Shown piece by piece: positions 1 to 11,002 of a DNA stretch of 64,000 bases (position 1 is its first letter; each line of letters begins with the position of its first letter). This DNA is from Hibiscus mutabilis (lineage: Eukaryota > Streptophyta > Magnoliopsida > Malvales > Malvaceae). A program made the translations under genes and the position numbers. The notes beneath the pieces were generated by a model. The model searched no databases. It had not been told where the DNA came from and saw only the letters and a list, made by a program, of their open reading frames with translations. The stretch spans positions 24,726,750-24,790,749 of the forward strand of contig CM033719.1 of the NCBI GenBank assembly GCA_019671005.1, given 5' to 3'.

Positions 1-1019
1 GGCAGTATACCATAAATGTTATAAAGCATATTGGAGTATAAAATGATCCAGTGTGAAGATATTTTACATGATATATGTATATATGTATGGAATTTGGTTT
101 ACTTGCCATTATTTGCAGGAATTGTTTTACAAGTTTTCCCTTGATAATAAAATGTCGAGTAGGATAATATTGTGGTATACCATTAAGAACATTATAAAGT
201 TATTGACACTTCAAGTGTATTATAAAGTAACGGACATTTGAATGTGTATTATAAAGTTATAGACACTTGATTGTGTCTTACAAGTATGTCAATGATAGTA
301 CTTTTCAAATACGCAACTCGAATATTAGACACTTGATATTTACCTTGGGCTATATGATTGCACGAGATAACATATGTTTTTATGTTAAAGAATGAATACG
401 GTATGCTTTCTTGCATATACATTCCTGTATTACAAAGTATGTGATTTTAATGATCATCACGTTTTGAAAAGTATCATGTATTTATGAATGTTTATATATG
501 TCACTTACCTTATGCCTCACTAAGTTATACTCAGTGTGTAGTTCGATTGTACACGTAGATAAACGAGTTTAGGAGCGGACGGCTTTTGCATCTCTATCTC
601 TTGTGGGAGTACAGATACTACAGGTTAATTTCAGTATTTATGACATCCATATTTTGTGTTTAGTAGTGGAATGTACTAGCTAAACCTGTCTTTTTGATAA
701 AATATTTAAATCGGGTATGTATTAGTTTTATAAACCTTTCATAGTTGATAAACATATTTACTGCTTATTATTATATGTTTTAATGTGACTATGATATATA
801 CGTAAAAAGTTTCACTATCAGGAATTAAATTATTATTTTATTTATAAATTAGATAAATTTAAGCGTGCTTGAACTAGGGAAATTCCAAAATGGGTAACCA
901 CCTGGGAAGTTATTTTAAAAAAATGAATTACCCCAGTTTTTAAGATAAAAGACAATTTTAAAAGTCTATGGCATCTCTGACTCCTGTTCAATGTACGAAT
1001 ACGGGAAAGGGGTGTTACA
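1..1019. mobile_element. 3' part of a gypsy-type LTR (starts outside window)
   Basis: The stretch ends with GGGGTGTTACA at 1009-1019, the usual end of the TGTAAC...GTTACA class of plant Ty3/gypsy LTRs, also seen at 15123, 32974 and 61117. A 'cctcactaagtt' segment near 511 has a close counterpart near 14548 inside the solo LTR at 11003-15123, so the two belong to related families. No primer binding site follows the terminal ACA; the sequence runs straight into retroelement 3' UTR-like repeats. It is therefore probably the end of a solo or truncated LTR inserted in the larger Tat-like element. Its left end lies outside the window. No coding potential was recognised. Confidence 0.55.
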
Positions 1020-2307
1020 GGAAGTGTTCCAGAATTGAACTCCAGGAAATGATAGATTTTGTTCCGATCAATGCAAATCAGCAGCACTTTTCCAAGAAGG
1101 GACAAAAATGAAGAATCTGCCAAAGACAAAAAGGCGTGTGGAAGCTAAGGCTGACCATTCGAAAAGCAAGGGTTTTCCCCAACAATTCTAAAAATGACTC
1201 CACTCATGCATCATGAATAGTTAGGCATCCTTAAGGTAGGAGCATGCTAACTAGCATTATCGAATCATTGTGTCTGTTTCTTTCAGGTATTTGAGAAACA
1301 ACAGAAAAGAAGAAGTAGATACCAACAACGAGTAAAGAAATCTTATAGCTATTTGGGAGTTATGAGCATCTTATGCCAAGGCGATGAAGATCGAGGGCAT
1401 TCCAGTAGTCTCTAAGCGGGATACATTTGATGTCAAGATGACTAGAAAGCCAAACATTCCAGTAGTCTCTAAGCGGGCATTCCAGTATTTATGACATTCA
1501 TATTTTGTGTTTAGTAGTGGAATGTACTAGCTAAACCTGTCTTTTTGATAAAATATTTAAATCGGGTATGTATTAGTTTTATAAACCTTTCATAGTTGAT
1601 AAACATATTTACTGCTTATTATTATATGTTTTAATGTGACTATGATATATACGTAAAAAGTTTCACTATCAGGAATTAAATTATTATTTTATTTATAAAT
1701 TAGATAAATTTAAGCGTGCTTGAACTAGGGAAATTCCAAAATGGGTAACCACCTGGGAAGTTATTTTAAAAAAATGAATTACCCCAGTTTTTAAGATAAA
1801 AGACAATTTTAAAAGTCTATGGCATCTCTGACTCCTGTTCAATGTACGGATACGGGAAAGGGGTGTTACAGGAAGTGTTCCAGAATTGAACTCCAGGAAA
1901 TGATAGATTTTGTTCCGATCAATGCAAATCAGCAGCACTTTTCCAAGAAGGGACAAAAATGAAGAATTTGCCAAAGACAAAAAGGCGTATGGAAGCTAAG
2001 GCTGACCGTTCGAAAAGCAAGGGTTTTCCCCAACAATTCTAAAAATGACTCCACTCATGCATCGTGAATAGTTAGGCATCCTTAAGGTAGGAGCATGCTA
2101 ACTAGCATTATCGAATCATTGTGTATGTTTCTTTCAGGTATTTGAGAAACAACAGAAAATAAGAAGTAGATACCAACAATGAGTAAAGAAATCTTATAGC
2201 TATTTGGGAGTTATGAGCATCTTATGCCAAGGCGATGAAGATCGAGGGCATTCTAGTAGTCTCTAAGCGGGATATATTTTATGTCAAGATGACTAGAAAG
2301 CAAAACA
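632..2307. repeat. 851-bp direct tandem duplication
   Basis: Positions 632 to about 1456 are repeated at 1483 to about 2307 with an offset of exactly 851 bp and only a few substitutions (for example near 1007/1858 and 1124/1975). The unit carries the LTR end (GGGTGTTACA at 1019 and again at 1870) plus about 440 bp of downstream repeat-type sequence. Between the copies lies a filler of about 26 bp (1457-1482) that repeats local sequence (tccagtagtctctaagcggg). The high identity points to a recent event. Two identical-looking minus-strand open frames in the copies are by-products of the duplication, not genes. Confidence 0.9.
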
Positions 2308-2550
2308 TCAATTTCTGGGGTCCTCGAGGCGAGATACCACCCCAGGCCAAGACGATGAAGATCGAGGGCATTCCAGAAGACTCAAAGCGAGATATCGTTT
2401 GATGTCAAGACGACCAAAAGGCAAGGCATTATTTTCTGGGGTCCTCAATGTGAGATACCACCTCATGCCAAGATGATGCAGATCGAGGGCATGCTAGAAG
2501 ACTCAAAGCGAGGTACCACTATGTGCCAAGGCGATCAAGGATCGAGGCAT
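2225..2550 (+). repeat. Degenerate ~120-bp tandem repeats in retroelement 3' UTR
   Basis: A unit containing 'gatgaagatcgagggcatt', 'tcaaagcgag', 'gatgtcaaga' and 'ttctggggtcctc' recurs about every 120 bp (near 2235, 2355 and 2475). The array lies just before the polypurine tract of the Tat-like element, the same position occupied by the larger arrays at 51285-52720 in the second Tat-like element. Hypervariable tandem repeats at this place are known for Tat/Ogre elements. No gene is apparent. Confidence 0.65.
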
Positions 2551-2702
2551 CACTTCAAGGGCTTCATTTCTTCAAGCCTTACATGGGAAGAATCCGGAGT
2601 TCTAGAGTTTCTGAAAGAGGGAAGGCGAATGGTTTTATATAGGAGGGACTTGCAGCTCGGAATCTTCAGCCATGAATGTCGGAAAAAATTAGTGCTTATG
2701 GT

Positions 2703-2746
2703 CTTTGCTTTATTCTTGTTTACAAGGATAAGCAAAGAGGGGCAGT
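2703..2746 (+). promoter_or_regulatory. Hairpin plus polypurine tract before 3' LTR
   Basis: The arm CTTTGCTT at 2703-2710 is followed by ATTCTTGT, and after a tiny loop by ACAAGGAT and AAGCAAAG, ending at 2737. The purine run AGAGGGGCAG then leads into the LTR at 2747. This fits the polypurine tract that primes plus-strand synthesis in LTR retrotransposons. A homologous hairpin sits at the matching place in the second element (52825-52860), see findings. Confidence 0.65.
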
Positions 2747-3065
2747 TGTAATCACTATTTTTATCTGGAGTATTAACCTGTTTTTATTAAATTAATGGGT
2801 TTTGGACTATAACCACCTTTCTTTTATATATACAAAACCCAAAATACTATTAGTATTATTTCTTTATTTACTATTATTTATTTATAATTACAAATTATTA
2901 ATATACACATGCTTATTATTATATGATATTTTGATTTAAAAAGAAAATGAAAATTCACACAAAAAATATTATTATTTATTATATATTTGTTATTATTAAT
3001 TCGGAGTTAATATACTAATTTCATTAATAATATATTATTAATATTATATTATTATTATTCTTATT

Positions 3066-3110
<45 letters not shown>

Positions 3111-6100
3111 TATTGCTATTAAACAAAAACAAAGCAAAATACTAATATTAATAATAAAGTCCAAATGTTTGTACAGTCCATATCACAATTATAAAAGCTC
3201 AAAAATTTTAAATATTACATAGTAGCCCGTTTGGGCCCAAATAACAAAACCCTAATTTGCCTAATCACTACCGAAACACTAATAGATCTTTCACTTTTGT
3301 GCAGCCAAATCTGGACTGTCAGATTTGGCTGATTGATCGAATAGTTCAGATCCAATTTGGGAAGGAAACCCTAATTACGGTTATCATCTGCCAGTGCCGC
3401 ATCATCACAACCGTTAGATCTGAGAGCATGTCAACGGTCCAGATTAGAGCTGAGAAGCTTCCAGAGTTGTCACTCGCCCACGCACGGCCTTCCAACTCCT
3501 TCACGCGCGCGTGCGTTGTATGCGTGACCCTTCATATCTCTACGCGCCTGACGCCTGGACTGCTCCTGACGTCTCGTCTGCCATGGCCACCGCCCTTCTC
3601 TCTAGTCCCCTCCTTCCTCATTCCACCACTTTTCCCATGCAACAAAAAAGAGCAGGCATTAGCAACAGACACAAAAGACGGATCAAACCAAAACAGGCAA
3701 AAATTGAAAGGATTTCGGCGGATTTCAAAATCAAATTGTAACAACAATTTTTCTTTTTTTCTCTTATGTAACACCTTGGTTATATAAGACCGAATCAACT
3801 TTTGTAACAGGGGTTGGTTTGTTTTTAGAGCAATATACAAAAGGAAAAGTAGAGCCCTTTAGAGGTACTTCTATTCTTTATTTGCATGCAATAATAAAAA
3901 AAGAGAGAAAAGAAACCTAGATCTAGGGTTCGAACCTTACCGTTCTGTTCTTGGTGACCACATTGTCCTCTGGTAATAAACCCATGGCCTTTGTGCCTCT
4001 AAGGGTGAACCAAGGATGTAGGGTTACTGTGTCGGCCGCTGCTATTTTTAAAATAGAAAAAGAAAGAGTTTTATGTCTCGGCCTTCTCAGATCTAAGCCA
4101 AAGAAAGTTTTTTAAAAAAAAACCAAAACCAAATTTGGGCTTGGGTTAAAAAGAGGAAGGTTTTGGTGTTTTTTGGGAGGTTTGTCGGCACCGACGAGCG
4201 ACGACCGGCGGTGGTTTACATCTATCGGTACGGCAGAAGAGGGCCGGTTTTTGGGTTTAGTGGTGGCTGGGATGAACACCACGGCGGCGTTCATCCCAGA
4301 GTTGAGAGAGTTTGGAGGATTTCTGGAAATGGCAAAGATGGTTTAAATTGGCTAAAGGCATTTTTTTACTTAAAATATTTTTTATACCGACCCTTGTTTT
4401 TTAAAATGGTTTATTCCCTTAATAAACCCTTCTGTGTTTTTAAATTACACGCGGAAGGGTTTTCGCATTTCAAAATTATAGCCCAAATCCCTAAAACTTT
4501 TTTAAAGTTTTCAATTTCACCCTAAAATAAAGCCGGCCTAATTTTAAAAATGGTTTATTCTCTGTTTAGTCCTTCTGTCCTTTTAAAATAACTTTTAAGG
4601 GTTTTCGTCTTTTAAAATTACACCCTAGGTCCTTTTAACTTTCACCTGCTTTTTAATTTGGTCCTATTTTAATTTAATTTGTTTTTAAGGGGTTAATAAT
4701 CCATTTGGTCCCTGTTTTTTAATTTTTTTAATATTAATCCTCTCCAGTGTTTAATTTTGTCCAATGTGGTCCCTTTCCAATTTTTTAAATTACCAATTAG
4801 GTCCCTCAATTTTTATTTTATCCTAATTTAACCTTGCATTGCATATTTACTTAATGTTTTTTTATTTTGTGTCGTTTATTTTATTTATTTGTTTATTCTA
4901 CTTATGTGCCCTAATTATAGGTTTTGTTTTGTTGTTTTGGTCCTTTAGTTTTTTAGGGTAGATCTTTTAGGTTAGTCTAGGTTTTAGGGTTTAATAATTA
5001 ATTTAAAATTATGTGCTCGTATTATTGGGGCGTGATTTTAAATTAAATTTAGGGTTAGAGCTTTAGTTAGATCATAGGTTCGAATCAATTTAATCCATTT
5101 AAATTTGCCCTTGGCTTATTTAGGTAAATGTTAAATGCATTAAATTGGTTGAACAACTCTTAATTATTTTTAGGGAGAAAATTGGTATTTCATATAGATC
5201 ACCTAATTTAAATCATAATTAATTAATTCCATTAATTTTAAATAGAATCATTGGCTTATTGGGATCTTAGTTTAGAATTAATCAAATTAATCATTGTGAT
5301 TTGGGATAATCAATAAAATGTAGGGTTTTCTAGTTTTTAGGGATTTAATTAATTTAGGAATAATATTAGACTAACCTAGTTATTAATTAGATAACTAATT
5401 GAATTTTCATAATTTGGGCCTTTTTAGGTTAAGACTTTAGTGGACCTAGAATTTAATTTTATGCCTTTCTTTGCCATACATATTTTAATTGTCATTCATA
5501 TGACTTTTATTTTAATCGAATATTTTTAATTAATTTGCTTAAATTATAAAATGGGAGTATTTATTAATTTCGATATTTGTGTCGTAACAATCCTAGCTCA
5601 ATAGATGTTTACCAAATATTCAAATTAATTCTTATTATCTAAAGATAATTTAATTTGAATTAAAATTTACAAGTCATATCATAATGTTTAACTGCTTGCA
5701 TTATGCATAAAGGTAATGAATGAAGTTCAAACCATAAATTAACATGGCGGTCAAACTTATTCGATGTCAATTTAATCTATAGTCCGTAGTTTCGTCACCC
5801 TTGTTAATTAAATGTTTAATTAATTCAAATTCGTCAATTTGATAAAGCCTGTATAATTAAAGCATGTATTCAACCACGAACACTTTGATTAAATTCAATT
5901 TAAATTTCAATAATTTCTATCAATTAAAAACAACATATATTTTGGTACCGATTTCCGGGCGCGAGAGGAGTGTTAATCCTTCCCCACGCGTAACCAACTC
6001 TCGAGCCCATTTTTTAAACGAATCTCTAGTTTTATGGTGTCGAGCCTACCTTAGTGGCCGGTGGCGACTCCAAGTATTTTATTTTCAAAAATACCAAAAA

Positions 6101-6162
6101 TTTCTAAAAGTCCCATTTTTCAAAGAACTTTTCTAGCGACAGAAACTTTTTAGGTCGCTACA
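2747..6162 (+). mobile_element. 3' LTR of a Tat-like Ty3/gypsy element
   Basis: The LTR starts TGTAATCAC directly after a polypurine tract and ends GGTCGCTACA at 6162. Its last 250 bp match the end of the LTRs at 42695-44701 and 52870-53937: a 'taatccttcccca' block, 'ttttatggtgtc', 'ggcgactcca' and the final 'tcgctaca'. At about 3.4 kb it is much longer than its relatives. It holds an ATT microsatellite (3040-3115), a TATA-like 'tatataag' at 3781 and T-rich filler (4350-5700). Short open frames between 3257 and 4525 show no recognisable domain. The 5' half of the element is outside the window, so no target duplication can be checked. Confidence 0.75.
3040..3116. repeat. (ATT)n microsatellite
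   Basis: Nearly pure ATT/TTA trinucleotide run in a very AT-rich segment of the Tat-like LTR. The start of the related LTRs (42740 and 52910) is also rich in ATT, so the run probably expanded from an ancestral short stretch. Confidence 0.85.
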
Positions 6163-6173
6163 GACTAGACACC

Positions 6174-6185
6174 GGGGGGGGGGGG
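6174..6185. repeat. 12-bp poly-G run
   Basis: An uninterrupted run of 12 G lies 12 bp beyond the end of the Tat-like LTR and downstream of CPI1 on its strand. It could be a true homopolymer or an assembly/sequencing artefact. Confidence 0.8.
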
Positions 6186-6299
6186 ACCATGACGATAACT
6201 CAGGTTACACGGTAAAGCTACAATTACAATGTTGACCACTAAACCTAGGACTGAAGAAGCACTGTACCCCGAACAGATGAGGAGTTGAACCCGGTTCTC

Positions 6300-9200
6300 T
6301 TATTTCGCGCATTGCTTTTGGTTTAGGGAAGCTACATTTGAACTTCCTCCAAACCATGGTAGACCTGGATGAATGCACTGTTTTGCATCTGCTAGTGGAA
6401 CAATAGGTCCAAGGAAGATGCGCCATAAATCGAGTATTATCGTGACCAACATTGCAGCGCCCAGTGAATCAACGGCCACCCGAGGTAGGTCCCATAGATC
6501 ACCAGGTTTCTCATCGATCCTGCAAAATGGAGTTAGAATGCCTTATCAAACTACAACAATTGCTACACTATTTGTATATAGAAGAAAACCGGCATCTAAA
6601 ACTGGCTTTTGGTTTCATGATTTAAAGACACCTCAATCTGTTCAAACAAAATATCTGCAGCAAAAGAGCCTTTACAGCAATGTGGTGGTACGTTATTCCA
6701 ATCAATATATCTAAAAGGAACTGTCGAAAATAAACTATGAATATGGTTCCGGTGCATTTCCGTATAGACAAACAAACACAAAGTTGGATTACTTTCTCAC
6801 CTCAGAAACATGGGGAAGCTCACGATGAAGTATATTGCATAAAACAAAGATCCCACTTTATTCATGGATGCACGATCCACAAAATCATAATACGGGAACT
6901 TTACATGTTCAACATAAAGTATAATCACTAGGCTTACTTCAAAAATATATGGACTGTTTCAAATGAGAATTCTTTGAAAAAGAGGAAAGTGAAAAACAAT
7001 CAACTTTCCAAACACCATATAGAACTTCACTAGTAGTCTAACGTTTGTTCGTAAAATAAGCTTAGTTAACAATCGACTTCACAAACAACATATGGAACTT
7101 CACTAGTAGTCTCAAGAAATCTCAAGTCTCCTGATGATGGGGACTAAGATTCAATACATAGAAGCTCCATTCAAAACAATTCCCTCCCAAAAATTTCAAA
7201 AGTCCTAATTAAGTATTAAAGCTTTTGAAAATTTTAGTTAAGACTCCAAATTAAAAAAAAAAATTAAACCCTTCAAAAATTTTAGTTTAGGCATCCAACT
7301 CTTTTTTGAAAATTTTAAGTACCCCAACTGTTTTCCCAAGATCCACCACTGCTTCTGAATTAAAAGAAAACAAAGCCTCAAGGTGCGTTATCAAAAGCAT
7401 GAAACCACACTACCACGTACGTTAGAAATAGCTAAAGTCTCGAGATATGCTATGAAATAAGAAAGGGCCAAAATCCATGCCGCCTCCGTGGCTAACTGAA
7501 TTTTCTCGGGCAAAACAGCAATAGAATGTCGTAATCTGCGAAGTGTCATGTTTGATGTAACATGGTAAAACAAGAAGACATGTGTGAGAAGGAAAGTCGT
7601 GTGTGGAACCTGCAAATAGAAATGGATAAATGGAAAAACATAAAAATGAAGTAGACTTGCACCACCAAAATCAGTAAATTGATAAAGCCAAAATAGCATT
7701 TAGCCTGGAAGTCGGAATAAATCATTATTATCTGTAGCTTACATTGTTCATTTTCCAAGATGGGAAAGTATAAGAAGCTCCTAAAACCGTGAAGAAATAA
7801 TGGGTCCAAAAATAATTCCCCACATAACTAAATATTACAATCCAGACACTGGCCTGCAACAATGTAAAACAAGTAAACTTGAGACCAAGGATAACAACTT
7901 GGAAATATAAATCATGTTCAGATCATTACAGGAGATTTTGCGGATAACAACATGCTTGAGATCATAAAAAGTTAAATGAAACCAAGAATAGGCATGGAAA
8001 TTTGACGAGCATGAGGAAAGCATTCTACATCTAATCATGTAACTACCAATTCACTCTAAACTATGATGCAAACTGTCCTATTGATTATTCAAAGAAGTAA
8101 ATCAAGTGAAATACAAGGTAGCATCGACTAATTGTAAAAGATAGAGCAAATTGTACAATGTCTTGGTCGTCCATGAAAATCAAAATACAAGACCAACCAA
8201 TGACAATGCACTGCGCATTAGCAAAAATCTGGACAAGATAAGCACAATCTGTTTAACATACATATAATATGTAAAATGATGTCTAGCAAAACACTTGCCT
8301 TAACCCAATAACGGTCCTTCCAATGCAAACTGCTGTCAGCCTGAGAAAGGTAGCAAAGTAGATAAATCCTCGCAAAAAATGAGAAAACAATCTTTTATGC
8401 TATATTTGAGGGTCTAAGCACCTTAACTAAGCAACAAGGAATGGAGCCATAAGACCCTAAAAATGTCTGACCCGGCTTAACTAGCTAGTGAGGATTTTGA
8501 AACCCGGTTCAAGCAATTCATGTTTAAGAGAAACCAGTTATCAAAGTAACCAACCTCATCATGACATGCACTTTAAAAGGTCTGAAATGAGAGAAATATA
8601 ATACATATAAGAGGTCACATGAGTCTAGAGCTTACCTTCCCAACAGCTAGCATCGGTATCAAGAAAGAAGGAAGTGCTGAAACCAAACCCAGAAGCAGAT
8701 ATTCCAATTCCGTAAAGTTCTGTCAATGACCATGATTACAATTTTAATCCTAAATTCAATTCTCAAGCCCAAAGTTAAAAGATGGAGAAAAAGAAGAGGC
8801 ATTTATAAATCAAAAGTAAACTTGAATAAAAGAACAAAGTAGAATCAAAAGTGAAGAATATCCATGAATGTCACTGCCAGTCAACAGGGAATCATCCTCA
8901 TCCAATTTAGCAATTACACTAAGCCAATTAGCATTTCTCCATTCACCCATACTCTCCTTTCAATCAAATTGTTCAGCAATGTAAAAAAAAACATTTCATT
9001 GTAACATGAAGGTAAAAGACTAAAGAACAGAATCTGATTAAACTATTTGGCATGTGAAAAAAGAACCCCAAATACATTATCAAGGAAAAGATGGAGTAAC
9101 TATAAATTGGGAGCAAAGCAAACAAAGTGTAATAATCAATGGGAACAAACCTTGTAAAGTTTGAAAGGAACGACGATGCCCAAACAAAGAGTGAGCCAAA

Positions 9201-9416
9201 ACGGAGTGTAAAAGAGAAAGAAAAGCTTGCCCCATCTCTTGCTTGGATTGGATGCCAACCATAAACTTGAAGAAGGATTACCTGATTTCGCAATTTTCAA
9301 AACAATGGGGATTTAGTTACCTGAAGCTCTATGATCAATGCACATAAAATAAACAAGAAAATGGGTAAAAGACACAGATTTGGGAGAAGAAAAAGAAGGT
9401 GAATATTACCTCCCAT
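6300..9416 (-). CDS. CPI1: Cycloeucalenol cycloisomerase (CPI1-like)
   Basis: The enzyme opens the 9beta,19-cyclopropane ring of cycloeucalenol to give obtusifoliol in plant sterol synthesis; it is an ER membrane protein. Exons (plus coordinates, transcript order): 9410-9416, 9151-9281, 8636-8719, 8299-8340, 7743-7853, 7421-7609, 6801-6898, 6300-6519. They join in frame to 293 codons plus TAA; the Arabidopsis protein is about 280 aa. Recognised landmarks are SKRWGKLFFLFYTPFWLTL near the start, WKDRYWVK, FSYVGNYFWTHYFF, LRRLRHS, ILALSYFIAYLE, GAAMLVTIILDLWR and FLGPIVPL near the end. Several hydrophobic helices are visible. Exon 1 holds only ATGGGAG. All introns are GT-AG except the one after 8299, whose donor is GC (AAG|GCAAGT). 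The C-terminus runs about 15 residues past the usual PWF end. No break was found; identification is from memory of the family. Confidence 0.93.
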
Positions 9417-9528
9417 GAATAATTTTCTGGGTTTAAGCTGAACCTGAAAGTGGGAGTACAAGCATATAGGGTTGAAGCAGCTGCTAGATTTGAAGAGGGG
9501 ACCAAAGAAAGATATATTTAATTATTAA
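9417..9528 (-). promoter_or_regulatory. 5' UTR/proximal promoter of CPI1
   Basis: Only 112 bp separate the CPI1 start codon from the MITE at 9529. This holds the 5' UTR and perhaps part of the core promoter; further upstream control sequence must lie within or beyond the MITE. No clear TATA box is assigned. Confidence 0.4.
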
Positions 9529-10465
9529 GGGTAAATTCTACCAAGTACCACTAAACTATTACTATCGACTCAAAAATATCACCAAACTTAAAAAATGTTG
9601 AAATTTAACACTGACCTTTACTTTAACGTCGTTTATGTCACTCCGCTTTTAATCCCTAAACGACATTGTTTTACTGTACGGAAAATAATATTAGCCATGT
9701 ACTTGGAAGGTTTGAACCCAAACCTAATATAAAAAATAAATTTTAACCACTAAATCAATATAAAATTATACAATATTTTACCATAAATATTATATATCTC
9801 AAATTACTTGAGATTAATTCAAATTATATTATGAAATAAATAATACTATAAATAATATTGATATATATAAATAAAAATATATTATTTTTATGTTTTCTAT
9901 ATATTATATATAATATAAATATATTTTTTTATAAATATTTTGAGGTTTTTATAAAAATAATATATTTATATTATAAATAATATACAAAAACCATATACCC
10001 TAAACCTTTATGTTTAGGGTTTAAGGTTTGAGCTTTAGGATTTGGGGCATGGAATTTAGAGTTTAGGGTTTATGATTTTTCATATATTATTTTTATGTAG
10101 ATTTTGGGTGTTTTCAAATAATATATTTATATTATAAATAATATTTAAAAATATAAAATAAATATATATTATTTATATATTAATAGTATTTGTTTTATAT
10201 GAAGGTCTTACGTTTTAACCCCTCTAAGCTCATGGGTTTATTATTTTTTTCTCCGGCAAATGATGTCGTTTTGGCTTAAATTATGCTTCAAAATAGCCGC
10301 ACCAAAATGACATCATTTTAAGTTAACAGTTCCGTTAAGAGCTAACAACAAAGTGGCATAAACAAGTTAAAAAATAAAGTTCATGTTAGATTTAAATATT
10401 TTTGAAGTTTGATGACATTTTTGAGTCAATAATAATAATTTAATGGCATCTGGTGTAATTTACCC
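9529..10465. mobile_element. MITE, TIR GGGTAAATT, next to CPI1
   Basis: The two ends are inverted copies over about 80 bp (9529-9610 against 10385-10465), starting GGGTAAATT and ending AATTTACCC. Flanks ATTATTAA (9521-9528) and ATTGTTAA (10466-10473) look like an 8-bp target duplication with one change. The interior is AT-rich with degenerate TTTAGGG-type sequence near 10000-10070. No transposase is present. The termini resemble the GGGTAAACTACA elements at 19233 and 54772. Confidence 0.8.
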
Positions 10466-10739
10466 ATTGTTAATATATCGGAGCTATATACTTATGTTAG
10501 CGTACTCACATTATTTTTTTATAATTAATTTTTTTTGACAAATTCAAAATTTAATCACAATCTTACCTGGAGGAGAGGCAAGGCCTGAGGATGGGGAGGG
10601 CGCCCAAAGCCATCTATTTATATTTTTTTAACTATATATAGTCTTTTAAATTTTAAATATTTATGAATGGTGTCTATTATCGCTAATTAAAAATTTTATT
10701 TAGTCTAAACATTAATGAGTCATAGTGTTATAATTTAGA
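10466..10739. other. Intergenic AT-rich DNA
   Basis: No gene, splice-like structure or clear repeat was recognised, apart from a short GC-richer patch at 10568-10610 (ggaggagaggcaaggcctgagg). Confidence 0.4.
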
Positions 10740-11002
10740 TTTTAATGATAGTTTAGTTTTTTTCTAATATTTATTATTATGGGTTCATTTTTTTAAATAC
10801 TTGTTGTTTGTAGCTCATTTTTTCAATACTTGTTATTAGAGGCTCAATTTTTTTCTCAATATTTGTTATTAGGGGTCTAATCTTAAAATTTATTTTTTAT
10901 ATTTGTTATTAGGGTCTTCAATGCTTATTATTAGAGTCCATTTTTTTTAAATACTTGTTATTAGAGGCTCATTTTTTCCTGATATTTGTTATTAGGATAT
11001 AC
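10740..11002. repeat. Left part of an AT-rich tandem array
   Basis: A degenerate unit of about 40-60 bp, with the core 'tttttcaatatttgttattagaggctcattt', recurs several times. The same array resumes at 15124 beyond the solo LTR, so the LTR inserted into the array. Confidence 0.7.

Noticed and set aside
842..1980. Two nearly identical 95-residue minus-strand frames (842-1129, 1693-1980)
   Set aside because: They are the two copies of the 851-bp duplication spanning an LTR end; no domain, no codon pattern, and duplication of the DNA explains their similarity.
3257..4525. Open frames of 100-176 codons in the 2747-6162 LTR
   Set aside because: No recognisable domain, low-complexity composition and location within an LTR.
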